This document shows positions 1-9,058 of a stretch of DNA of 64,000 bases, one piece after another. The DNA comes from Puccinia triticina (taxonomy: Eukaryota > Basidiomycota > Pucciniomycetes > Pucciniales > Pucciniaceae). The translations under genes were made by a program, and so were the position numbers. The stretch spans positions 186,001-250,000 of the forward strand of contig NC_070573.1 of NCBI RefSeq assembly GCF_026914185.1. Direction: 5' to 3'. The notes under the pieces are model-generated. The model was not told the DNA's origin. It searched no databases and saw only the letters and a program-made list of their open reading frames with translations. Every line of letters begins with the position of its first letter. Within the stretch, counting starts at the first letter, position 1.

Positions 1-400
1 GATTTGAGGATTCGTCAGACGCAAATCGTTCTTTGATTGCTTTCCAGAGCGCTTTTGCTGAACTTCGGTTGTCTGCCGTGACGATGTTGTTGTGAGTTAC
101 GCTGTCCATTTTGGATATGAAGAGGAGCTTGAGCTCCGCGTTGACGTCGTCGGCTAGAGGTGTAGCATCCGGAGCCTGACTGTCGAGGATGGTTAGGACT
201 CCCCGCAACTCTAGCAACGCCGTCATTTTGTCCTTCCATATTGAATAGTTCTCCTCCGACAGTTGAGGAATAGTTTCGAGTGCTGTTCTCAGCATCGCCT
301 GTCGGAATCCATCGTTGTTCGATGAACCTGCCATCGTCGTCGGTTGAGTTACTACGATCGACGGTACCTGCTGTTGTCCTGCGGCGGCTTCCGTTGACAT
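1..400 (-). CDS. Ty1/Copia gag, N-terminal part (runs off the window)
   Basis: The minus strand is open from an ATG at 400-398 to the window edge (133 codons, no stop). The protein starts MSTEAAAGQQQ and contains LSEENYSIWKDKM, then LFISKMDSV and ALWKAIKERF. This is the usual order in the gag polypeptide of Copia elements (UBN2 type), where the short tryptophan-centred box opens the capsid region. Gag forms the virus-like particle in the cytoplasm. Only the first third is visible; protease, integrase and reverse transcriptase should lie beyond the left edge. A longer ORF in another frame covers the same bases (15-491) but has no family features, so I treat it as a shadow. Its gag is not the same sequence as that of the complete Copia at 51389. 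Confidence 0.75.
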   Translation of the reverse strand, partial: MSTEAAAGQQQVPSIVVTQPTTMAGSSNNDGFRQAMLRTALETIPQLSEENYSIWKDKMTALLELRGVLTILDSQAPDATPLADDVNAELKLLFISKMDSVTHNNIVTADNRSSAKALWKAIKERFASDESSN

Positions 401-840
401 AAATCGGCCGGTCGAAGGCTTTTAACCGTAATAAATTTGAGATTGAGGATTTATTGCCTAAAAGAAGCCGACACAACTGGAAGAGAAACAATTAGAAAAA
501 TCTTGAGAATAGAGAACATAATTGAGAACAATGAAGAAAGGAACCAACGCTTGAGCAGACAGGGACATGTGAAGGACAGGTAAGGAGACTGAGGACTGAG
601 AAAGGATAGGACAATAGAGCGGACTGAGTAGAGAGTGTTAGTTGAGGTATTAGATGGTTGTTGTTATGATTGTTCAGGGCAAATCTTACCAGGCAGACAA
701 AGACAGTAATCGGTGGAGCAGAATGATAGAGAATGAAGAGAAGAGAAGAGGGAAGAGTGAAGAGGGTGAGAGGTGTTTGAGTGAGAGATGTGAGAAAGGT
801 GTGAGTAGATGGAGTTGGTTGATGGGTTGAAGGTTGAGAT
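401..840 (-). other. leader or 5' LTR of the edge Copia element
   Basis: No coding signal here. Read on the minus strand the stretch is strongly pyrimidine-rich and ends just upstream of the gag ATG, as Copia leaders and LTRs do. I could not fix LTR ends or a primer-binding site because the partner LTR is outside the window. Confidence 0.35.
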
Positions 841-2263
841 CAGTTGGTCGGTTGGTTGAGTGAGAGGAGTCGGAAGTGTGAGGAGCATCCGATGGAGGCG
901 AGTCTAGGAATGAGAGAGAGACATTTCACACATGTGACATGTATGAATTTTACAAACCCACCATCCACTGCCTTGCCATTGGCTTTTCCATCAGCACACC
1001 CTTCCCCAAAAATGCTTGATCTACCAAGCTTACAACCCAATAAGCGCAAAGCCCCTCAACTTTGTTTGGTTCACTGGAACCCCCCCCCCCCCCCCTCCCT
1101 CCAACAATGACTCCACAAAACACAATCTGGGTCCCTGGCCTACATGGTTTGTCAATTTTTTCAAGCAAATGCACCCCCTCACAATGACCTCAATGATTGA
1201 TGAAGCCAATCAATCCTACAAAAAAATCAGCTCTTCAACAAAATACTTCCAAACAACCCTCCTCCCCCCCCCCCCCCCAACTATACAATTAACAACCACT
1301 CATGAGCACGGAAAATGTTGTTGTCTCTTTCACAAGGTCACCGCAAAACCAAGTTTGATTCAGCATGACCCAGGGGATAAGAGATTGACTGGGAAGGGGA
1401 GAATAACTATGGAGGATGCCTGATTGTCTGGAATAACCTTTCTGGTTGTGAACTTGTGAGCTACATGCCTGATGTTATCCAAAACTATTTATGGATGGGG
1501 TAGGATTAGATTAACAGTGTAATAAACCTGGTTGATAATGAGGGCGGCAACAGAAGTAAGCAGGCATACAAATCAGGGTTTTTTCCGTTGGTGAGAAGGA
1601 GAATTTTTGATTCAGAGCGCCTGTCAATTTCTGGGATATCAGGACCTCTCTGAGACATTACCCAGACAATTGGATTTTTTGGCTCCTTGCACCAATACAA
1701 GATGTGTTGTGCCCAGAAATACTTGCATTGGCTCCTGCACCATCCAATCACAGGCTTTACATACAACATCTGATGGAAGAATACATACACAATTGTTCAA
1801 GCAAAATGTTTTGGTTCAAGGCCCAACTTCACCCAGGCAATTGAGAGTCATGTTGTGTGCTTTTTTGTATTGATTTGGGTTGACATCATGGACACAGCCA
1901 AGTGATAATTCTATAAGATTAGTAATCCCACACAGTCCAAATGGTCCTTCAGTGCAATCCACCCATCATTTTTAACCATTCTGACTCTCCAGGTAACCTC
2001 CTCAGTAGAGCTACAAAAAACACAACCAAACTATGAATACAGACAGCGGCACAGAAGTCAATGCAGGTGTAGGTGCATTTCTACCATGTCTATGTAGCTA
2101 GATTAAGATAAGGTAAGTACAAAATGTGCCTTGCGGAAGGGCCCGACCAGTGCTCCTTGCCCCTCCCCCCCCCTTCAAGAAATAAAATTGGGTTGGAGCT
2201 GGCCCCAATTCATGCCAAGCGGAATGTGTGCCACGCCGGGCCGGGATGGTAGTAATTGATTGA
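841..2263. other. intergenic/repeat-derived DNA, no supported gene
   Basis: It holds two poly-C tracts (1081-1094 and 1266-1278). A short cysteine-rich reading frame on the minus strand (about 1650-1850) is interrupted by stops. Nothing in it matches a family I know. Confidence 0.4.
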
Positions 2264-3070
2264 TCAGAGAAAGAGGGTGGGTGCCGAGAGGAGCACTTTC
2301 TTGAACGCGGCAATCTCCTCCCCGCTAATCAGAAAAAGACAAAGTAATGATATAAGTGTCCCCACCCACGACAGAAGGGGGAGAAAGAGGGGGAGGAGGG
2401 GAGGTAGAGGTCGAGGAGGGAGGCTGAGAGGCTGGCAACGTCTTCGAACTGACTCTTGGCGCGGGCGGCGGCGAGGGAGGACTTGATCTGAAGCTCCTGC
2501 TGCAGCACGATGTTAAGCTTGACGAGGGAGGCATGAGTGTCGCCACCGGGCTGATTAGGGTCGACAGAGGAAGCGGGGCCGATGGTCTTGATGTAGAAGG
2601 TTGGCGAACAGAGGGCAGTACCGGTATCAAGGAGGGGGAGGGTTGGGTGAGGACTGCGTGTCGAGCAGACCTAAGGAACGGAGCAGGCCCATTTGATCGC
2701 GCAGGAACAGGCTGGCGGGGGCGGCGATGCACCAGACAGGCCTCTGCGGCCCCTCCTGTCACCGCCGCCATCAGCGCCACAAGCTTCCTTGTCTGGGCGT
2801 CGAAGAGGGATAGGTTGGTGAGTAGCTTGCGTTGGATGATGAGTAGTTGGAGCCGAAGGCCGGGCGCCGAGGAGGTCTGATTGAGTGGCGAGCTGGGCTG
2901 CTTGGCACACAAAAACCGGGGACATGGGTCAGTGTCGTGGAGACTTCAAGGACAAACCAAGAAGCAGAGAGAGCAACTGATTATGACCTGGCGCCGGCCA
3001 AAGCCTCCTGTAACTCCGGCATCGCACGCTCCATCTCCTCCTGGAGCCTTCTAAGACTGGTGTGGAGCTA
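2264..3070 (-). pseudogene. decayed Vac1/rabenosyn-like C-terminal segment
   Basis: Read on the minus strand, four coding-like blocks follow each other: RRLQEEMERAMPELQEAL (about 3060-3000), LRLQLLIIQRKLLTNLSLFD (about 2860-2800), ASLFLRDQMGLLRSLGLL (about 2720-2665), and LVKLNIVLQQELQIKSSL followed by AAARAKSQFEDVASL (about 2525-2440). A final block EEIAAFKKVLL ends at a TGA (2266-2264). The order resembles the helical C-terminal half of fungal Vac1/Pep7 (rabenosyn-like endosomal Rab effector), where the Rbsn helix ends in a charged 'KFEDV' stretch. The gap after the first block could be an intron. The jump between the second and third blocks (about 2730) looks like a frameshift with no splice signals. 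The N-terminal FYVE finger was not found. The family call rests on pattern memory and is tentative. Confidence 0.33.
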
Positions 3071-3099
3071 AAGTGAGGGATGGGGGCGGACAGGTGATG

Positions 3100-4540
3100 G
3101 CCTGATGACGGAGGACAATGGCGAGACAGCGGCGACAAACACAGACACCATTGTGAGGCTTTGTTGATTGGATGGCTCCGTTTCTCTGGCCCGCCAAGGC
3201 CGTCCGACTACAGGCTGTTGCTCCCATCTGACGCGGACCATCAAAGGGCAGTGTTGTTTTATTGGTGGGGAGGGGGGCGAGAAGCAGACTATGGCGTCGC
3301 ACAGCCAACAATGTCTGTAGGCTAAAGATGGTCTGGCAGAACCCTTCCAGTGGACGATGATCTACTCCTGGGACCGCAGCGGGCTGTGGCTGTAGCCAAA
3401 GATGGCGCCCGGGTTGCTGGCGATGATAGTCCCAAGGAGGTGTGGCTTGGTGGCTTGAGCATGGTTATATAGCGACTTGTTGTTGGGATGATTGTGTTGG
3501 TTGCTGTTGCACTGGAGAAAATGGCTTGTGTTGCCAGGGATTGCATTTGTTCTACAATGACTGTTGTGAAGAGCAAGGTGAAGGGGTGCGTTTCCGCTTG
3601 GGTGAGGTGACAACTGAGCTTGGTGTTGGCCAGTTGTTTTGACATAAATAGAAGGAAGGACCACAGACAAGTTGATCCCCAGGGGTTCCGGTTTTGTCCT
3701 GGCCCCTCCCTGCAGGCCCCCTACTTCGCGTGATTAGGCCCCTGCTTGAGACAACAAAATGCCGACTCTTTTTTGCTTGTTGCACTGTCACAAGCTGGAG
3801 AGTCTATCCATGGCACATACTGTGTTCAGGGATAATCTATTCAACAGTGGCCATCATTTGGCTGCACACCAAAACTTAGATCTTTTTTGCTGTGTTTTTG
3901 TGAATTTAATAAACTTGGATGATTTTATGCAAGTCAACTTTGAACACCTTAACTACTTCTCAAAGTGTTCTTTGTCAAGGTTTTGCCACAACAATAAATA
4001 TACTTTGTTGTCAGGATACTTTTGTAGTACAACAGAGGGGCAGGTCCTTCAAACAACTGTGAAGAAAATATAGTACATCAAGCGCGTCTGGGCACATGCC
4101 CCAGTCCCGCGCGGTCGAGCGCCACCGGGGGTTTGGGGGGTGCCCAGAGGGCTTGATTGGGGAGGTCAGGTGGGCGGCGGATCTTGGCACATGCCCAAGT
4201 CCCGCAAGCTCTGGGCCAATGGGATCATCGCGGTAACATATCTAGACTGATGTGTGTACCGGTGTAGGGACTCTTGTGGGACACTAAATGTTTTATTTGG
4301 TGGAAATATTCTCTGAGGGGGAAATAAATTGCTAATAGGTTGAAAGGCTATTACAACTTACAGGGGGGGGGGGGTTGAAAGATCTGCCCCTCTAATGGTA
4401 CTATGCAAATAACTAAGAGTCTTGTAATCAATATTTATAAAGATGTTGCTGATTCCAAGATAGATCTTACTTTTGTATAGTAATCTCTATCAGGCCTAGA
4501 TTCCTCAAATCACTATTCTTGCAGATCTGTTACAAATTCT
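3100..4540. other. non-coding, repeat-rich interval
   Basis: No coherent gene on either strand. It holds a duplicated GGCACATGCCC-containing segment (about 4088-4210) and a poly-G run (4363-4373). Confidence 0.4.
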
Positions 4541-4584
4541 GATGATGGGGGATAATATAATCCAGTGGGATTAATTATGTAAGA

Positions 4585-4875
4585 TAAAATTGTTGTTGAT
4601 GATGGGTTGTTGATGAGAAGGTTGGTAATGATCTCTTCCTTAAACAATCTCTTGATAAGGCGCTTTAATCAATACTAGAGCTCCTGATTGCTGCTACACT
4701 ACTACTACTACTACTTGCTATAATTGTTGTTGATGAAGCTGGTAATAATCTCTTCCTTAACAATCTCTTGATAAGACACTTTAATTACTAATAGAGCTCC
4801 TGACTACTACTACTACTACTGACTCTAACTTAACACTACCACTACTACTACCACTACCACTAAACTACCACTACC
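4585..4875. repeat. tandem duplication with ACT/ACC trinucleotide tracts
   Basis: Two neighbouring diverged copies of a segment containing GGTAATRATCTCTTCCTTAA and TAGAGCTCCTGA (about 4617-4700 and 4735-4805). Each is followed by an (ACT)n or (ACC)n run. The next 130 bases share TTTAGCTCCAGGGGAAC and a 'cctcctta' context with 63865-63920, so both belong to one dispersed, probably LTR-derived, family. Confidence 0.6.
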
Positions 4876-5029
4876 ACTAAACTACCAATGCAACTAAGCT
4901 AACCACTGTGAAAAAACCTCTGTAGGCTGATGGGGAAAAATATCTGATGAGGAGGGGAAAGAGGCCTCCTTATATATTGAAGGGTGAGGGAATTTAGCTC
5001 CAGGGGAACTCCTTGTCAGGGCTATTTTC

Positions 5030-5186
5030 TGCAGGGGATATCAGTTGAAAAGCAAGATATGCATGTGTTGCCTTGCCTGCCAAACAATGAGGTAATGGAT
5101 TCTGCAGGAGGGGATATCAGTTGCACAGCAATATATGCATGTGTTGCACTGCCTGCCAAACAATGATGTAATTGATTCTGCAGGAA
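5030..5186. repeat. two-copy tandem repeat, unit about 75 bp
   Basis: Both copies run from GGGGATATCAGTTG through TATGCATGTGTTGC and CTGCCAAACAATGA to GATTCTGCAGGA, with a few substitutions. It is non-coding; the second copy ends in the same CTGCAGGA that precedes the first. Confidence 0.75.
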
Positions 5187-5451
5187 AACTCCTTGAACAC
5201 CTTATCTGCCTGCATATGCTGCACTGCATGATATCATGTGTTGCTAGGTGACCCAAACAACCTTCTGTAACCTACCATATGCCTGCATGTCCAGCTGTTG
5301 CCTCCTTCCATCCAAAATATTGGGGGTCAAAGCCTCTCCTCCCACCTTGCTCCTTCCTTCCTTCTTCCTCCTCACCCAATTAATACTTCCATCCATATCC
5401 CATCATACTGAATCCTAGACCCTTATAAAGCAATATACCACCCTTATAAAG

Positions 5452-6005
5452 ATAGGGAGTTGAAAAATTGACTCCCATAAATTAATTTATTGATTCCCAA
5501 AACGTGTTTATGTCGCGGGGACCGTCTCACAACGTCCACCCCGGGTCTGCGGGACCAAATTTTGACGCGCGCGGATTTTGGGAATCGGAAAATTAATTCC
5601 GCTACCCAGAATGGGAGTTGGAATTTTAATTTCACAAAAAATGCCCAAAAATAAAGAAAAATTTATACCTCCTCACTGGGGTGCCCAAAGCCCCCCAAAA
5701 TTTTACAGCAGTCAGAAAGTGCTCTTAAGAGCACATGTTGAGCTGCATGGCAGTAGAAAACCCCAGGAAATGGGTGTGCTACTGTGGGTCTAATTTTGGG
5801 GATTTCCTACTAAGGAAATCCGCCAAAGCATTAGCTATGGTGCCCCAAAGTTTTACATTGGGCAGAAATACCGCTGAAAAGCACCTTGTGAGCTTCTTGG
5901 CAGTATCACACCCCAGGCAAGTCACGTGCAACTGGGGGCCTAATTTGGCGGATTTCCTACTAAGGATATCCGCCAGAACCAGCTACTGTGCTGCAAAGTG
6001 CACCA
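5452..6005 (+). repeat. dispersed palindrome-bearing repeat, left copy
   Basis: It begins with an inverted pair GGGAGT/ACTCCC and contains tandem subunits of about 145 bp. Each subunit ends in a dyad with arms GGATTTCCT and AGGAAATCC or close variants (about 5805 and 5948). The same sequence occurs in opposite orientation at 16725-17745. No reading frame survives. It is probably a non-autonomous mobile element. Confidence 0.65.
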
Positions 6006-6069
6006 AATTTTTGATCATCAAGTTAAATAATCTGTACTAAAACATTTAGCTGCAAGGCAGTAGCCCATC

Positions 6070-6600
6070 AACAGAAATAATTTTGAGTCAGCTGGGGCTT
6101 TTGGTCATATCTACTACTAATTGCCTCCGCCATAGTTATTAGTCCCTCTGCCACAGTTGTTGGTTCCTCTGCCACAGTAATTTGTCCCTCTGCTACAGTT
6201 AGTAGTCCCTCCGTCAAATTGAATAGTGCCTCTGACACAGTTCTTAGTCCCTCTGCCACAGTTATCAGTCCCCCCGCCACAGTTATTGGTCCCTCCACCA
6301 GCTATTAGTCCCTCTGCCTATTAAATGTGGCAGAGGGACTAATATCTGTGGCAGACACACTATTAACTGTGGTTGAGGGACTAATAACTGTGGTGGAGGG
6401 ACTAATAACTGTGGTGGAGGGACTAATAACTGCAACGGGGGACTATTAAATTTGACAGAGGGACTACTAACTGTGGCATAGGGACAAATTACTGTGGCAG
6501 AGGGACCAACAACTGTGGCAGAGGGACTGATAACTATGGCGGAGGCAATTAGTTGTAGATATGACCAAAAGCCCCAGCTGACTCAAAATTATTCCTGTTG
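6070..6600. mobile_element. foldback element (about 255-bp inverted arms)
   Basis: The left arm starts CAACAGAAATAATTTTGAG at 6069; the right arm is its reverse complement ending at 6600. Almost the whole element is two arms meeting near 6325. The arms are built from about 20-bp units such as GCCACAGTTATTAGTCCCTC. There is no coding capacity and no clear target duplication. It abuts the truncated Gypsy sequence that starts at 6600. Confidence 0.75.
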
Positions 6601-7830
6601 ATCGACCTTCGGGCGCCGCATGGGATGGCGACGGAAGATTTCAGAGCTCTCAAGCGCAAATCGTCAGAGTTTTTTGTCCACGCGGGGCGCCTCATGAAGA
6701 GAGGCTCCCCTTGCCCGCGAATTGTTATCACGATCCCAGCAAAGCAGGATGCGGTGCTAGAGCAGCTGCATGAAGGATTAGGCCACCGCGGGGAGACGGA
6801 GACGTATCGACGCGTGGCGGAAAGATTTTGGTGGCCCTCTTTGAAGAAGAGCGTCGCGCTCTGGTGCAAGAGCTGCGAGGCATGCCAGAAGCGCGATTTG
6901 CGACGGCCTTTAGAGATCAGAGGACCCACGGGTGAATCATCTGTTTTTGGGCGTGTGGCCATGGATGTTGTCCATATCAAAGCCCCTGGCGCTCAATATC
7001 TCATCGTGGCCCGTGACGATTTTTCCGGTTGGGTCGAGGCTAAATTCTTGAATAACCTCAGCTCAGAGGCGGTGGCAACGTTTCTTCATGAGAACTGGAC
7101 GATGCGCTACGGTTTGGCGCGCTCTTATTCGACGGACGGCGGATCTGAATTCGGCGGCAAACTTGCGGAGATGTTGCGCGAACTTCCCGGCCAACATCGC
7201 GTCTCTACGCCCTATTACCCAGAAGGTCAAGGGATGGTCGAGCGCGGCCATGGTCCTCTGAAGGCTGCCCTTGTCAAGCTCGCAGGTGAAAGCGCGAAGA
7301 ACTGCCGGAAATATCTCCCGCTTGTCTTATTCGCGGATCGGATCTCAACAAAGCGCACGACGGGATACTCGCCTTACGAGCTCGTCTTTGGCCAGCGCGC
7401 TGTGCTGCCTATCGATCTGGAGATGGAATCCTACCTCGGAATCGACTGGGACGAAGTTCACAACACTGCCGACCTCCTAGCGGCGCGCTCACGACAGCTG
7501 GAGCGCAGCGAAGAAGTGCGCGATCTGGCGCACCGTAAGCTGATGAAGTCACGCGAGGAATCCGTCAAGTATTGGGAGGAGAAGAACGCGAGCCGGCTTC
7601 GGGCGCCTCTCCAGCCTGGCGACATGGTGCTGGCGTACAACCGGGCCCTCGAGACACAGTGGGGCAAGCTCTTCGCCGGCCGCTGGAATGGGCCTTTTCG
7701 CGTGGTGCGTCAGGTTCACGGTGGCTCCTATATCTTGGCGGAACTCGACGGGACCCCCTTGGCGCGGCGTTTCTCAGCAGATCAGGTAAAAAGGTATTTT
7801 TCTCGTGGAGGCATAGGAGAACAAAAGTAA
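6600..7830 (+). CDS. Ty3/Gypsy integrase, 5'-truncated pol copy
   Basis: An uninterrupted frame that enters at the foldback junction and ends at TAA 7828-7830. It holds the integrase zinc-binding segment (HEGLGH, then CKSCEAC), the catalytic core (MDVVHI, STDGGSEFGG, VERGHG: the D, D and E positions) and the C-terminal DNA-binding tail. I see no difference from codons at 14109-15339 of the complete element 7,509 bp to the right, so the duplication is very recent. Reverse transcriptase and RNase H are missing. The piece is the end of a second element fused to the 5' LTR of the complete one. The first ATG (6664) lies inside a domain, so it is not a functional start. Confidence 0.85.
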
Positions 7831-7933
7831 GTCCTCCCAATGTGTGCACCTCCAGGGTATTTCTACCGCTTGTTTCGAAACCCTACTTTATGCCACGTTC
7901 GTGAGCACCGCGCCAGCCTTTGGTTCCTCCGCA
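7827..7933 (+). other. GTAAGT module, copy A (spans pol stop)
   Basis: It begins with GTAAGTCCTCCC, whose TAA is the pol stop codon, continues with GCACCTCC and ends in the small dyad GCCAC-N4-GTGAGC, then CCTCCGCAG. GGAGG lies about 20 nt upstream and can pair with CCTCC. The same sequence recurs at 15336-15442. Confidence 0.7.
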
Positions 7934-8469
7934 GTTTCTAGGCTCCCCTTTTCCCCCTTCCTTTTCTCTTCCTTCCCCGGTTAAATTCCCCGATGGCGGA
8001 CGCGAGCAGTCTAGGGACAGACTGCAAGCGTGGTGGAGATGTGGTGTGCCGCATGGTACAGATGTAGACTCAGTTCAAAGCATTGCGCGCTGGCGCGCGG
8101 CTGGTCAAGGTGCCCTAGGATTCAAGCTTCAAGACTCAAGACTCAGTTCCTTTCATGATCTTCGCGACGCGGCGCGCGTCGCGCCTTCAAGACGTGTTCA
8201 GGATCACCCTTTCCTTTGTTTGTTCTGCTTGTTCTCTCAGGTTGTTGTTTTCTTTTTCATGGATCCTCTGTTCTATTTTCCTTTTTCTCTACTGCGCGCT
8301 TTGGATGGGTTCAGTGGGGAGGGTTTGGTTTGTTCTCTTTTGTGGCCTGCTTGTGGTTTTGTGTTGTTTTGTTTTGTCTTTGTGCGCGCGCGGGGTGTGA
8401 TGACTGGTCCGCAGCGCGCTGCGCCTCCCTGAGTCTGAGTTCAGCCCCGAACTCAGACGAGGGGCGGCA

Positions 8470-8781
8470 TGGAACCTAGCTGATCCCATTAGGAATCCAT
8501 CAGAAGTTTATCTCTCATTATCCGGCGCCCTCCAAAGCGCCATACTGAATCTTATTGATCCTCAAGAATTGCTTCCTTAACCCGAGCTTTCTTCTTCCCT
8601 CAAAACAACAAACCGCCGACGCGCGCTCAACGCCGTCGTAAAATCTTCCCACCCCCCAAACCTCAACGCTTAACCGATCCTCATCGCTCACCCCGACCAT
8701 CACCCGGAGGGCACATAAAATTTCTTTTCCCCCATTTCCCTCCAACTAACTGCCGCCGGCCCACGCACGGACGGAGTTCCA
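8470..8781 (+). mobile_element. Gypsy LTR (5' LTR of the complete element, shared with the truncated one)
   Basis: It starts TGGAAC and ends GTTCCA, a six-base inverted terminus. A purine run (GAGGGGCGGCA) lies directly before it and a primer-binding site 4 nt after it. Its partner is 15979-16290. The pair differs at only three bases, all in the last 40. The exact left end is inferred from TG/CA rules and the purine tract, because upstream sequence is also duplicated. Confidence 0.65.
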
Positions 8782-8785
8782 CATT

Positions 8786-8836
8786 TGGTCCCCCGAGCCG
8801 GGATCGAACCAGCGACCTCAAGATTTACAGTCTCGC
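8786..8836 (+). other. primer-binding site with extended tRNA-Tyr complementarity
   Basis: It starts TGGTCCCCCGAGCCGGGATC, the reverse complement of a tRNA 3' end with CCA. Complementarity continues through the T-arm and variable loop into the anticodon arm; its complement contains GACTGTAAATC, with anticodon GTA (Tyr). Normal LTR-element sites stop after 8-18 nt; this one covers about 50. Confidence 0.75.
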
Positions 8837-8939
8837 CGAATTTTCACGGTTTCGAGACGCTTGGCGGTCGAGTTTTTTTTTTTCTTCTGTTTTTCTTTTT
8901 TTTTAGTGAGTTCAGCGGCGGAGGCACAAGGAGCTAGAA

Positions 8940-9052
8940 GTAAGTCCTCCCCAATAGTGCACCTCCGAGGGCTCTACTACTTGTTTTTCGAAAGCATTAC
9001 GTTGCCACAGCCGTGAGCCGCCCTCGATCGTCTCTCTTCCTTTTCTTGCCAG
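8940..9052 (+). other. GTAAGT module, copy B, possible leader intron
   Basis: GTAAGTCCTCCCC, GCACCTCC and GCCAC-N4-GTGAGC are followed by a pyrimidine-rich run and CAG at 9050-9052, six bases before the gag ATG. It has every visible signal of a 113-nt spliceosomal intron in the 5' leader. Confidence 0.6.
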
Positions 9053-9058
9053 ATCATT

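Noticed and set aside
2325..2912. Single 195-codon gene on the minus strand
   Set aside because: Only its first third carries conserved wording; the rest continues in another frame, so it is a frame-crossing shadow of a relic.
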